The notes under the pieces are model-generated. The model worked only from the letters and a program-made list of their open reading frames with translations, was not told the DNA's origin and ran no database searches. The position numbers and the translations under genes were made by a program. DNA of 64,000 nucleotides, from contig NZ_JBNYXW010000006.1 of the NCBI RefSeq assembly GCF_051380875.1, positions 62,001-126,000 of the forward strand. Direction: 5' to 3'. How positions within the stretch are numbered: position 1 is the stretch's first letter; each line of letters begins with the position of its first letter. The DNA is from Janthinobacterium sp051380875 (GTDB taxonomy: Bacteria > Pseudomonadota > Gammaproteobacteria > Burkholderiales > Burkholderiaceae_D). This document shows positions 33,958 through 42,680 of the stretch, piece by piece.

Positions 33958-36900
33958 ATGTCTTCAGCCAGCAATAAGTCTTCCCCTCCTTCCAACGTTG
34001 CGAATGTGCCAGTTTCTGCGCCTGTTCCCGAGTCCACGCCCGCGCCTGCGCAGGGCCGCCAGCGTCCGCCGGTGAGCCAGCAAAGGCAGCAAGCGCCACG
34101 CGCGGAACAGCCGAAAGAACAGCAGCGGCAGCAACAACAGCAACAGCGCGCACCACGTCCGCCGCGCGAGGGGCAGGCGCCGAACGAGGGCCGCGACAGC
34201 CGCGAAGGCCGTGAAAGTCGTGAAAACAGGGATGTGGCCCGCGCCGCGCGCGAGGCTGAAAAGGCCTTCCGCAATCCGCTGCCACCGATTACCTACCCGG
34301 AAGACCTGCCCGTTTCGGGCCGGCGCGCCGAAATCGCCAAGGCCTTGACGGAAAACCAGGTCATCATCGTGTGCGGCGAGACGGGTTCCGGCAAGACCAC
34401 GCAGCTACCGAAGATTTGCCTGGAACTGGGACGTGGCCAGAAGGGCATGATCGGCCACACGCAGCCGCGGCGTATCGCGGCCTCGTCGACGGCCAAGCGC
34501 ATCGCGCAGGAACTGGGCACGCCGCTGGGCGAAACCGTCGGTTTCAAGGTGCGCTTTACCGACACCTTGAGCCGTGGCGCGTCCGTCAAGTTGATGACGG
34601 ACGGTATCTTGCTGGCCGAGACGCAGACCGACCCCTTGTTGAAGAATTACGACACCATCATCATCGATGAAGCGCACGAACGCAGCCTGAACATCGATTT
34701 CCTGCTCGGCTACCTGAAACAGCTGCTGCCGCGCCGGCCGGACCTGAAAATCATCATCACGTCGGCCACCATCGACGCCGAGCGTTTCTCGCGCCATTTC
34801 GGCACGCCGGAAAAGCCGGCGCCCGTGATCGAAGTGTCGGGCCGCCTGTACCAGGTGGAAGTGCGCTACCGTCCCGTGGAGCGTGAACAGGTGGCCATGC
34901 CAGGTGCCAATACTGATAAACCTGGCCAGCGCACGGCTGCGGCGCGCGAAAAACGCGACCTGATGGATGCCGTCGTCGATGGCGTGGAAGAACTGTGCCG
35001 CATCGGCTCGGGCGACGTGCTGGTGTTCCTGCCGGGCGAGCGCGAAATCCGCGACTGCGCCGAGGCGCTGCGCAAGCACCATCCGCCGCACGTGGAAATC
35101 CTGCCCCTGTTCGCCCGCTTGTCGGCCGAAGAGCAGGAGCGCGTCTTCAAGACCAGCAATGCGCGCCGCATCGTGCTGGCCACCAACGTGGCGGAAACCT
35201 CGCTGACCGTGCCCGGTATCCGTTACGTCGTCGACGCGGGCCTGGCGCGCGTCAAGCGCTACAGCTACCGCAACAAGGTCGAACAGCTGCAGGTCGAGCC
35301 GATCGCCCAGTCGGCCGCCAACCAGCGCGCCGGGCGTTGCGGCCGCGTCGCCGATGGCGTCTGCATCCGCCTGTATGAAGAGCAGGATTACTTGCTGCGG
35401 CCGAAATTCACGGAGCCGGAAATCCTGCGCTCCTCGCTGGCCGCCGTCATCCTGCGCATGAAGTCCTTGCACCTGGCGGACGTGGAAACCTTCCCCTTCA
35501 TCGAGCCGCCGCTGGCGCGCGCGGTGGCCGACGGTTACCAGTTGCTGCAGGAACTGGGCGCCGTCGATGACGTCAACCAGCTCACGGCGCTGGGCAACAA
35601 GCTGGCCAAGCTGCCGCTGGACCCGCGCGTGGGACGCATGATCCTGGCCGCGCTGGACAACGCCTGCCTGACGGAAGTGCTGATCGTGGCCTCGGCCCTG
35701 TCCGTGCAAGACCCGCGCGACCGCCCGATGGAGCACCAGCAGGCGGCCGACGAGGCGCACAAGAAGTTTGCCGATGAGAAATCGGAATTTCTCAGCTACC
35801 TGAAAATCTGGCGCTGGTTCGAGTCCGCCATCGAGCACAAGAAAACCAACCGCCAGTTGCAAGACAATTGCCGTACGAATTTCCTGTCGCAAATGCGCCT
35901 GCGCGAATGGCGTGACGTGCATTCGCAGTTGCTGACCATCGTCAAGGAACAGGGCTGGCACCTGAATGAAGCGCCGGCCACCTACGACAACCTGCACATG
36001 GCCTTGCTGACTGGCTTGCTGGGCAATATCGGCTTCAAGGGCGAAGACGAGCCGGGTGCGGGCTACCTGGGCGCGCGCGGCATCAAGTTCCATATCTGGC
36101 CCGGTTCCTCGCTGCTGAAAAAGCCGGGCAAGTGGATCATGGCGGCCGAACTGGTCGATACCACGCGGCTGTATGCGCGCTGCGTGGCGCAGATCGAGCC
36201 CGAGTGGCTGGAAAAAGTGGGCGAGCACCTGCTGAAGAAATCGTGGGGCGAGCCGCGCTGGGAAAAGCGCTCGGCGCAGGTGACGGCGTCCGAACGGGCT
36301 ACCTTGTATGGCCTGGTGGTGTACGGCCAGCGCCGCATCAACTACGGCAATTTCAACTTGCCGGAAGCGCGCGAGATTTTCATCCGCGATGCGCTGGTGG
36401 GTGGCGATTTCGACACGCGCGCGCCGTTCTTTGCGCACAACCATAAACTGATCAAGGACATCGAAAACCTGGAACACAAGTCGCGCCGCCTGGACGTGCT
36501 GGTCGACGATGAACTGATCGCCGCCTTCTACGACAAGCTGCTGCCGGCGGACGTGTGCAATGGCGCCGGTTTCGAGAAGTGGCACAAGGACGCCACGCGC
36601 GACAATCCCAAGCTGCTGTACCTGAACCGCGAAGAGCTGATGCGCCATGAGGCGGCCGGCGTGACGACCGACCTGTTCCCGAAAATCATGTCGGTGACGG
36701 GCCTGGAAATGGGCCTCACGTACCACTTCGAGCCGGGCAGCGTGCGCGATGGCGTGACCCTGGCCGTGCCCCTGTATGCGCTGAACCAGTTGCCGCGTGA
36801 GCGCTGCGAATGGCTGGTGCCGGGCATGCTGAAGGAAAAAGTGCATCTGCTGTTGAAATCGTTGCCGCAAAAGCTGCGCCGCCACTGCGTGCCGCTGCCC

Positions 36901-38196
36901 GATTACGCGGCCAAGTTCTGCGAGCGCGTGCACGAAGCGGGCGTGTTTGGCCGTGGCGATCTTGTCGATGCCATCATTCTTGACATCCGCACGCAGATCA
37001 CCATCAATGTGCTGACGACGGATTTCAAGCCGGAAACCCTGCCCGCGCATCACTTCATGAATTTCAAAGTGATCGACGAGCATGGTCGCCAGCTGGACAT
37101 GGGCCGCAACCTGGCCACCTTGCAGGCCGAATTCGGCGGCCAGGCGCGCCAGAGTTTCCAGAAGTTGGCCGAGGTGTCGGGCGTCTCCGGCGCGGGTACG
37201 CCCGGTGCAAAAGTGGCGGGCGCGCAAGTGGCGTCGCGGCTGCAGGCGCAAGCCCAGGGTTCCGCTGCGGCGGCAGGCAAGGGCGGCGCACCGGCCCAGG
37301 GCGCCGCTGCTACCGCGCCAGCATCGGCGAATGCTACCGTCTCGCAGCACATGGGCTTGACGGGCTGGACCTTTGGCGAATTGCCGGAATTGCTGGAAAT
37401 CGTGCAGGGCAGGCTGACACTGATCGGTTTCCCCGCCCTGGTCGACAAGGGCACGCATTGCGACCTGGAAGTGTTTGACGACCCGACCGTGGCGGCCCGC
37501 ACGCACAAGATCGGTTTGCGCCGATTGTTCGCGCTGCAGATGAAAGAGCAGATCAAGTACGTCGAGAAGAGCATTCCCGGCCTGCAGCAGATGGGCATGC
37601 AATTCATGGCCCTGGGTTCGCAGGAAGAATTGCGCGAGCAAATCATCAACAAGGCGCTCGATATTGCCTGCCTGCAAGATCCGCTGCCGCTGGACGCCGC
37701 TTCGTTCGCCAAGCGCCAGGCGGAGGGCAAGTCGCGCCTGGTATTGCTGGTCAATGAAATCGCCCGTTTGCTGTCGCAAGTACTGACGGAATTCCATGGC
37801 TTGCCCAAGCGCTTGCAAAACATCCCCGCAGCGGCAGCGGCCGACATCCAGGCGCAGTTGCAGGGCCTCGTGCATAAGCGTTTCCTGACGGAAAACGAGT
37901 ACACGCAGCTGTCACATTTCCCCCGCTATTTGAAGGCGATCAATGTGCGCCTGGAAAAATTGCGCGCCGACCCCGCGCGCGACACCAAGCTCATGGCCGA
38001 ATGGCAATCGGCCGCCGCGCCGTACTTGCGCCAGACCAAGGACCGCCAGGCCGGCAAAAACACCGACCCGAAACTGGTCGATTTCCGCTGGATGCTGGAA
38101 GAGCTGCGCGTGTCCCTGTTTGCACAGGAATTGCGCACGCCGATGCCCGTATCGGCCAAGCGCCTGCAAAAGGTATGGGAGTCCATGCAGAGGTGA
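33958..38196 (+). CDS. hrpA: DEAH-box ATP-dependent RNA helicase HrpA
   Basis: 1412 residues. A long disordered N-terminus (1-~105), rich in Gln/Arg/Pro, precedes the helicase core. Walker A is GETGSGKTTQ (about 139-148), the DEAH box is in IIIDEAHERS, SAT is in ITSATIDAERF, and motif VI is QRAGRCGR. Then follow the HA2/OB-fold regions and the long HrpA C-terminal extension, which contains an Ala/Gly-rich low-complexity insert (~1085-1125). Bacterial HrpA has been linked to mRNA processing and to rescue of stalled ribosomes. A palindromic element begins two bases after its stop. Confidence 0.95.
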   Translation: MSSASNKSSPPSNVANVPVSAPVPESTPAPAQGRQRPPVSQQRQQAPRAEQPKEQQRQQQQQQRAPRPPREGQAPNEGRDSREGRESRENRDVARAAREAEKAFRNPLPPITYPEDLPVSGRRAEIAKALTENQVIIVCGETGSGKTTQLPKICLELGRGQKGMIGHTQPRRIAASSTAKRIAQELGTPLGETVGFKVRFTDTLSRGASVKLMTDGILLAETQTDPLLKNYDTIIIDEAHERSLNIDFLLGYLKQLLPRRPDLKIIITSATIDAERFSRHFGTPEKPAPVIEVSGRLYQVEVRYRPVEREQVAMPGANTDKPGQRTAAAREKRDLMDAVVDGVEELCRIGSGDVLVFLPGEREIRDCAEALRKHHPPHVEILPLFARLSAEEQERVFKTSNARRIVLATNVAETSLTVPGIRYVVDAGLARVKRYSYRNKVEQLQVEPIAQSAANQRAGRCGRVADGVCIRLYEEQDYLLRPKFTEPEILRSSLAAVILRMKSLHLADVETFPFIEPPLARAVADGYQLLQELGAVDDVNQLTALGNKLAKLPLDPRVGRMILAALDNACLTEVLIVASALSVQDPRDRPMEHQQAADEAHKKFADEKSEFLSYLKIWRWFESAIEHKKTNRQLQDNCRTNFLSQMRLREWRDVHSQLLTIVKEQGWHLNEAPATYDNLHMALLTGLLGNIGFKGEDEPGAGYLGARGIKFHIWPGSSLLKKPGKWIMAAELVDTTRLYARCVAQIEPEWLEKVGEHLLKKSWGEPRWEKRSAQVTASERATLYGLVVYGQRRINYGNFNLPEAREIFIRDALVGGDFDTRAPFFAHNHKLIKDIENLEHKSRRLDVLVDDELIAAFYDKLLPADVCNGAGFEKWHKDATRDNPKLLYLNREELMRHEAAGVTTDLFPKIMSVTGLEMGLTYHFEPGSVRDGVTLAVPLYALNQLPRERCEWLVPGMLKEKVHLLLKSLPQKLRRHCVPLPDYAAKFCERVHEAGVFGRGDLVDAIILDIRTQITINVLTTDFKPETLPAHHFMNFKVIDEHGRQLDMGRNLATLQAEFGGQARQSFQKLAEVSGVSGAGTPGAKVAGAQVASRLQAQAQGSAAAAGKGGAPAQGAAATAPASANATVSQHMGLTGWTFGELPELLEIVQGRLTLIGFPALVDKGTHCDLEVFDDPTVAARTHKIGLRRLFALQMKEQIKYVEKSIPGLQQMGMQFMALGSQEELREQIINKALDIACLQDPLPLDAASFAKRQAEGKSRLVLLVNEIARLLSQVLTEFHGLPKRLQNIPAAAAADIQAQLQGLVHKRFLTENEYTQLSHFPRYLKAINVRLEKLRADPARDTKLMAEWQSAAAPYLRQTKDRQAGKNTDPKLVDFRWMLEELRVSLFAQELRTPMPVSAKRLQKVWESMQR

Positions 38197-38197
38197 G

Positions 38198-38328
38198 GGC
38201 ACCTCTATAAACCTCGCTTCGCTCACTATCGCATCGGCGTTGCTCACCGGCTCGGCGCCCCCGTACTAAGTACGGTTGCGCTACTCAATGCGATATTGAG
38301 CTTGCTCGCTACGGTTTCCAGAGGCGCC
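38198..38328. repeat. 131-bp palindromic element (family B) after hrpA
   Basis: Left arm GGCACCTCTATAAACC (38198-38213) pairs with right arm GGTTTCCAGAGGCGCC (38313-38328) at 13 of 16 positions. Inner arms (ATCGCAT/ATGCGAT) and a central CCGTAC-TAA-GTACGG hairpin (38261-38275) complete a nested fold. It starts two bases after the hrpA stop. The GTAC-loop-GTAC core resembles that of family A. No gene is inside. Confidence 0.7.
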
Positions 38329-38383
38329 GTGGCGGTAACGGTTGGGCAGCTAAAAATCGCTTGTTTGCTTATTCGTCAGGGCT

Positions 38384-38845
38384 TCAACTCCGCTGATCCA
38401 TCGCATCGTCATCGCCGCGCAAGTTGCTGCCGGACTGCATGCGGCTACTCGCCATGGCGCCCGTGCCATAGAACGCTTCCATCTGCTGCTGCCATGCATC
38501 GCTGCCCATGTCGGGCCAGTTGTTCTTGTCGAAGCCAGGGGCGTTTTTCAGCTGCTCCTTGTCGACATCGAGCTGGAAGCGCTTGTTGACGGTATCGAGG
38601 GTCAGGTTTTCCCAGGGTACGGCGAACAATTTATCGCCCATGCCCAGCACGCCGCCGAAGGACAGCACGGCATAGGCGATCTGGCCCGTGCGCATGTCGA
38701 GCATGATTTCCTTGATGCCGCCCAGTTCCTCGTCGCTGTGATTGTAGACATCGTCGCCGATCAGGGTATCGGCCCCCATCAAGGCCGGCCCGGGGCCGTC
38801 GTGGTCGCGGTACATGCCCAAGATGTCACGGTCCAGATAGCTCAT
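38384..38845 (-). CDS. PRC-barrel domain protein
   Basis: 153 residues from ATG 38845, with a strong AGGAGGTACC ahead. The PRC-barrel core covers ~22-95 (LIGDDVYNHSDEELGGIKEIMLDMRTGQIAYAVLSFGGVLGMGDKLFAVPWENLTLD). The C-terminal tail is acidic, Met/Gln/Ser-rich and probably disordered. Similar stand-alone PRC-barrel proteins are common and stress-inducible in soil proteobacteria (general knowledge). The specific role is unknown. Confidence 0.88.
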   Translation of the reverse strand: MSYLDRDILGMYRDHDGPGPALMGADTLIGDDVYNHSDEELGGIKEIMLDMRTGQIAYAVLSFGGVLGMGDKLFAVPWENLTLDTVNKRFQLDVDKEQLKNAPGFDKNNWPDMGSDAWQQQMEAFYGTGAMASSRMQSGSNLRGDDDAMDQRS

Positions 38846-39000
38846 GGTGGTACCTCCTGTCGAAGTGGTGCGGATCGAGTCCCCAGATTAAGCAACTGCC
38901 GCAGATCGCGTTTGATCTGCATCAATAGTGTCTGCGGCACTTTTATAAGCGTGCAAACGTACGGTGCCGTAGCCCAATTGCGGTACTCTATGTGCTCTAT

Positions 39001-39008
39001 GGAGGAGG
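39001..39008 (+). promoter_or_regulatory. strong Shine-Dalgarno (GGAGGAGG) of a leader ORF
   Basis: GGAGGAGG lies six bases before ATG 39015, which opens a 25-codon frame rather than the esterase frame. It is the only strong ribosome site in the region. Confidence 0.55.
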
Positions 39009-39014
39009 CCGCAC

Positions 39015-39092
39015 ATGCTGATGACGCAACGAGACAGTTGGACGAAAGCGCGGTACGCTCCACAACAGCCAGCATCGTGCTGGCCATGGTAA
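39015..39092 (+). CDS. possible 25-residue leader peptide
   Basis: ATG 39015 follows a near-perfect GGAGGAGG. The frame encodes a 25-residue peptide ending ...PASCWPW and stops at TAA 39090-39092. That stop overlaps the ATG at 39086 of the esterase gene (ATGGTAA), the geometry of translational coupling. It contains three Trp, two of them in the last three codons. No homologue is known to me; it could be a regulatory leader or a chance frame. Confidence 0.4.
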   Translation: MLMTQRDSWTKARYAPQQPASCWPW

Positions 39093-40393
39093 AACCCGCC
39101 ACCAAGTGGCTGCGCGGGCTATTGCGCGCGGGCAAGGCGCAGCAGCGCACGGCCAGCAAGCTGGCCAAGGTGCTGTTCGGCCCCGTGCCGGCCAAGCCCA
39201 AGCCCAAGCCCAAGCCCAAGCCCAAGCCCAAGCCCAAGCCCAAGCCCCGCAGCAAGGCCACGCTCAAGGTCAAGACCGGGGTCAAGACCGGGGTCAAGAC
39301 CGGGGCCAAGGCCATGGTCAAGGTCGCAGCCGCGAAGCCGCGCGCCAGGCCCGCCCGTGACGCTTTGGCACCCTCTTTGACGCCATTCGCGACGCCCTTG
39401 TCGCCACCGCGCGTGCGCAAGCGAGTGGCGCCCGCGCCGGGCAAGTGGCTCGCCGCCCACTATGCGCCACCGCCGGAGCTGGGCCAATTACCGGGCCGGC
39501 GCCTGCCGTATTTCCTGTATCTGCCCGACAAGGCGCCGAACGTAGCCATGCGCAGCCGTGGGCGGCCGCTGCTGGTGATGCTGCATGGCTGTGAGCAGAG
39601 CGCCACGCAGTTTGCCGAGGGCACGCGCATGAACCGCCTGGCCGAGCGCAAGGGCTACGCGGTGCTGTATCCGCAGCAATCGCTGCGCTCGCATGCACGG
39701 CGCTGCTGGAAGTGGTATGACAAGCTGACGCAAGAGGGCGGGGGCGATGTGCGCCTGATCGTCGGCGCCATCGAGCAGGTGGCGTCCCGTCATGCGATCG
39801 ACCGCGCGCGCGTCTATATCAGCGGCATTTCCGCTGGCGCCGGCATGGCGCATATCGTAGCCTTGAATCACCCGCAGCTGTTTGCCGCGCTGGGCTTGCA
39901 TTCCGGCCCCATGTTTGGCGCCGGCCATAATTTGATCGGTGCGCTGCAGGTGATGCAGCATGGCGCTGCCGCCCGGATGGATGTGGCCATCGATGAAGTC
40001 TTGGCGCGCCAGCCGGCCTTTCCCCGCCTGCCCACCATGCTGATCCAGGGGCTGGCCGACAAGGTGGTGCGGCCCGTCAACCAGACGCAGCTGGTGCGCC
40101 AGAGCGTGCGTGTGAACCGCCTGCCGTTCGACACTGAGGTGACGGCGCAACGCTTGCCGGCGGGTGCGGCGGGCGGGCGCAACCCGGCGCATGCGTACGC
40201 GCTGCACGATTATCGGGTGGGCAAGGAGGTGCTGCTGCGCGTGGCGCAGGTCGAGCATCTTGAGCACGCCTGGAGCGGTGGCGACGCCAGCCTGCCATTC
40301 AACGACAAGGCCAAACCCGACGCCAGCAAGCTGTTGCTGGATTTTTTTGCGCGCCACCGGCGGCGTCAGGCGCCGCCCGTGGGCAGGGGATAG
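39086..40393 (+). CDS. PHB-depolymerase-family esterase with Lys-Pro repeat linker
   Basis: 435 residues if started at ATG 39086. A basic helix (VKPATKWLRGLLRAGKAQQRT) is followed by nine Lys-Pro dipeptides, a KTGV repeat and an Ala/Arg-rich linker to ~125. The catalytic domain then has RRLPYFLYLPDK, MLHGCEQSATQFA, the nucleophile in GISAGAG, the acid in GLADKVV and the His in EHAWSGG. This matches the esterase/PHB depolymerase family (polyhydroxyalkanoate or feruloyl-type esters). No classical signal peptide is visible, so it may act inside the cell. Start 38999 (MEEAAH...) is an alternative without a ribosome site. Confidence 0.85.
   Translation: MVKPATKWLRGLLRAGKAQQRTASKLAKVLFGPVPAKPKPKPKPKPKPKPKPKPRSKATLKVKTGVKTGVKTGAKAMVKVAAAKPRARPARDALAPSLTPFATPLSPPRVRKRVAPAPGKWLAAHYAPPPELGQLPGRRLPYFLYLPDKAPNVAMRSRGRPLLVMLHGCEQSATQFAEGTRMNRLAERKGYAVLYPQQSLRSHARRCWKWYDKLTQEGGGDVRLIVGAIEQVASRHAIDRARVYISGISAGAGMAHIVALNHPQLFAALGLHSGPMFGAGHNLIGALQVMQHGAAARMDVAIDEVLARQPAFPRLPTMLIQGLADKVVRPVNQTQLVRQSVRVNRLPFDTEVTAQRLPAGAAGGRNPAHAYALHDYRVGKEVLLRVAQVEHLEHAWSGGDASLPFNDKAKPDASKLLLDFFARHRRRQAPPVGRG
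39194..39247. repeat. nine tandem AAGCCC hexanucleotides
   Basis: 54 bases encoding (Lys-Pro)9 in the esterase linker. Slippage would change linker length by whole dipeptides without breaking the frame. Three 12-base GTCAAGACCGGG repeats follow at 39269-39304. Confidence 0.95.
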
Positions 40394-40394
40394 C

Positions 40395-41660
40395 TTACAG
40401 GGCCAGAAAGGCGAGGGCAGCCACGGCAGTCGGTAGCAGGGCGCCCGCCAGCAGGCCGACGGCGCCGATCGATTCATCCTTGAAGCCACGGCGCAGCAGG
40501 GCCACGCCGGCCGGGTTCGGCGCGTTGGCGATGACGGTCAGGCCACCACCGGCCACGGCACCGGCCACCAGCATGTACTTGGCTTCGTCCGTCATGCCGA
40601 CGATCAGCGAACCGAGGTAGGTCAGGGCGGCATTGTCGGTAATGGCCGTCAAGCCCAGCGCGCCGAAGAACAAGGCCAGCGGTTTCAGGCTGGAGACGAT
40701 CGGTTGCAGCCACCATTGCTGCATGCCGCCCAGCACCACCAGGCCGCCCAGGAAGAAGCCAACCAGCAAGCCTTCTTTCAGGATCAGCGGGCTTTGATAG
40801 CGCTCATACGCCTGCACGAAGCCCAGGAAGAACAGGAACAGGCCGACGAACAGCACCGGGTGATGCGCCAGGGCTACCACGCCGGCCAGCACGGCCAGGT
40901 GTACCAGGCTGACGGCCAGCGGCACTTTCAGAATCTCCAGCTCGCCGGCTTTCGGCTTGATGTCGGAGGTGTTGCTGTGCAGATATTTGCGCAGCAGTAT
41001 GCTCACGCCCGTAGCGTTGACCAGCACGGCGATGGCCGCTTTCCAGCCGAAATGGCTGGCCATGAAGGCGCTGTCCCAGTTCCAGGTAGTGGCCACCATC
41101 AGCACGGGCGGCGCCGCGTACGAAGTCAGGGTGCCGCCGATGGAGACGTTGACGAACAGCACGCCCAGCGCGCCATATTTCAGCCATTCAGGGATGCCCG
41201 GGCGGAAGATTTGCGGCGCCAGCATCAGCGCGGCCAGTGTCATGGCTGCCGGTTCCGTGATCATCGAGCCCGCCAGGGGCACCAGCGCCAGGCCCAGCCA
41301 GACGAGGGCCAGTTCCGTGCGCAGCGGCATCACACGCGCCACCCCTTTGAGCAGGCCCTGCACGGCGTCGAGCACGGGGCGCGAAGCGGCCACCACCATG
41401 ACGACAAAGACGAACAGCGGTTCCGTGTACTGGCGCGACTCGGCATACGCGATGGCAGCATCGCCGCCCGAGACAAAGGCCATGATAATGATCAAGATGA
41501 AGGCCCAGAAGCCGAACACGACTTCCACTTCGCCCAGCAAGTGCAGCAGGCCCGCATGGCGGGGATTGCGGTGCGCCAGTTCCTCAAAGGATTTGGCGGC
41601 GAAGGTGTGGATGAGCGCAAGGGCGAAGACGAGCGCGCTGATGATTTGGATGGTGGTCAA
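40395..41660 (-). CDS. putative Na+/H+ antiporter
   Basis: 421 residues, with about 11-12 hydrophobic segments over the whole length. It resembles the putative sodium/proton antiporter family related to NhaD/ArsB-type transporters (ITEPAAMTLAALMLAPQIF; GALGLTAITDNAALTYLGSLI; IANAPNPAGVALLRRGF). The TDNAALTYL stretch probably lies in the ion path. It is convergent with the esterase, one base apart. The substrate is not certain. Confidence 0.8.
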   Translation of the reverse strand: MTTIQIISALVFALALIHTFAAKSFEELAHRNPRHAGLLHLLGEVEVVFGFWAFILIIIMAFVSGGDAAIAYAESRQYTEPLFVFVVMVVAASRPVLDAVQGLLKGVARVMPLRTELALVWLGLALVPLAGSMITEPAAMTLAALMLAPQIFRPGIPEWLKYGALGVLFVNVSIGGTLTSYAAPPVLMVATTWNWDSAFMASHFGWKAAIAVLVNATGVSILLRKYLHSNTSDIKPKAGELEILKVPLAVSLVHLAVLAGVVALAHHPVLFVGLFLFFLGFVQAYERYQSPLILKEGLLVGFFLGGLVVLGGMQQWWLQPIVSSLKPLALFFGALGLTAITDNAALTYLGSLIVGMTDEAKYMLVAGAVAGGGLTVIANAPNPAGVALLRRGFKDESIGAVGLLAGALLPTAVAALAFLAL

Positions 41661-41831
41661 ATGAGCTTTCCTTATGGACGAAAAGGGAGCGCCGGGTACA
41701 TTGCCCGACGGTAAGGATAGTGCTTATGGTACAGCAATCGATGTTAAAAACGGGTTTTTTCGGACTGTGCGAAGCGGCCCCCTGGTGGGCGATACGCAGA
41801 TAAACCTTGCCAAAAGCCGCAATGAATAGTA

Positions 41832-41847
41832 CTGTATATGCATACAG
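41832..41847. promoter_or_regulatory. LexA (SOS) box upstream of imuA
   Basis: CTGTATATGCATACAG fits the CTGT-N8-ACAG pattern exactly and is fully palindromic. It lies just upstream of the imuA start and overlaps an in-frame ATG at 41838, which argues against that ATG as the start. Confidence 0.88.
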
Positions 41848-41867
41848 TATTTATCTTCATCTCAGTG

Positions 41868-42674
41868 ATGCAACAACTTATGCAACATTCCCAATTGATG
41901 GCGTCGCCGGAAGCCTTGCACCCGTCACTCTGGCGTGCATCGCAGCTGGGCCAGGGCGTCACGCGCTGCCTGGATACGGGCTTTGCCGCGTTGTCAAAGC
42001 AGCTGCCGGGCGGCGGCTGGCCCGGCGGCAGCCTCATCGATTTGCTGGTGCAGCAGCCGGGTAGCGGCGAATTGCGCCTGCTGGCGCCCGCGCTGGCGCA
42101 ATTGACGGGGCAAGCCATCGTGCTGTTGCAGCCGCCCCATCCGCCGCAGGCGCTGGCCCTGGCCGCGCAGGGGCTGGCGCCGTCGCAACTGCTGTGGCTG
42201 CGTAGCGCCAGTAGCAAGGATGCCTTGTGGGCGGCGGAAAACATCTTGCGCAGCGGCAGTTGTGGCGCCTTGCTGTTCTGGCAATCGCATGTGCGCGGCG
42301 ATAGCCTGCGCCGGCTGCACCTGGCGGCGCAGGCGGGCAATACCCTGTTCTGCATGCTGCGCCCCCTGCACGGCGCGCAGGATGCGTCGCCGGCGCCGCT
42401 GCGCCTATCCGTGCGTCCGGCCGCTGGCGGCATCGAGATCGGCTTCATCAAGCGCCGGGGACCGCAGCGCGATGCGCCGCTGTTCCTGCCCCTGCAACCT
42501 CCTTCTTTATTAGAGCCTATCCCAGTAGGGAGCGTCTTTTGCAGGCGGGACATCAGGAGCGCGGACAAGGCGCGAGGAGGACGCGTGGCGAGCCACGCGA
42601 CGACGAACAACGCAGTCCCCGCTTCTGAGGGGCGCTTGCAGGAGATGTATTCATCTACTGAGATAGGCTCTTAG
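41868..42674 (+). CDS. imuA: ImuA, RecA-like mutasome accessory protein
   Basis: 268 residues if started at ATG 41868 (ATG 41880 and 41898 are also possible; none has a good ribosome site). The family start LHPSLWRASQLGQG and the RecA/SulA-like region (LPGGGWPGGSLIDLLVQQPGSGELRLLAPAL) are present. ImuA works with ImuB and DnaE2 in SOS mutagenesis. The C-terminal ~50 residues (from LLEPIPVG) are encoded by a palindromic repeat element and do not look like normal ImuA sequence. imuB follows after six bases. Confidence 0.88.
   Translation: MQQLMQHSQLMASPEALHPSLWRASQLGQGVTRCLDTGFAALSKQLPGGGWPGGSLIDLLVQQPGSGELRLLAPALAQLTGQAIVLLQPPHPPQALALAAQGLAPSQLLWLRSASSKDALWAAENILRSGSCGALLFWQSHVRGDSLRRLHLAAQAGNTLFCMLRPLHGAQDASPAPLRLSVRPAAGGIEIGFIKRRGPQRDAPLFLPLQPPSLLEPIPVGSVFCRRDIRSADKARGGRVASHATTNNAVPASEGRLQEMYSSTEIGS
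42512..42671. repeat. 160-bp palindromic element (family C) inside the imuA 3' end
   Basis: Terminal inverted repeats AGAGCCTATCCCAGTAG (42512-42528) and CTACTGAGATAGGCTCT (42655-42671) match at 16 of 17 positions. The centre has a perfect hairpin CGCGTGGC-GA-GCCACGCG (42582-42599). TTA flanks the GAGCC...GGCTC ends on both sides, which could be a 3-bp target duplication. It has no transposase and looks like a MITE or large BIME. The imuA frame reads through all of it. Confidence 0.8.
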
Positions 42675-42680
42675 TGCGCC

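Noticed and set aside
33911..34285. N-terminal extension of argA into hrpA
   Set aside because: It overlaps the hrpA start and its Arg/Pro/Ala-rich sequence is the antisense image of the hrpA N-terminus; ArgA homology begins near 33910.
34405..37875. 1156-codon open frame antisense to hrpA
   Set aside because: It mirrors the GC-rich codon pattern of hrpA, has composition typical of antisense frames (His/Gln/Ala/Arg-rich), no ribosome site and no recognisable domain.
41838..41867. ATG at 41838 as imuA start
   Set aside because: It lies inside the LexA box, so the codon is probably upstream of or at the transcription start.
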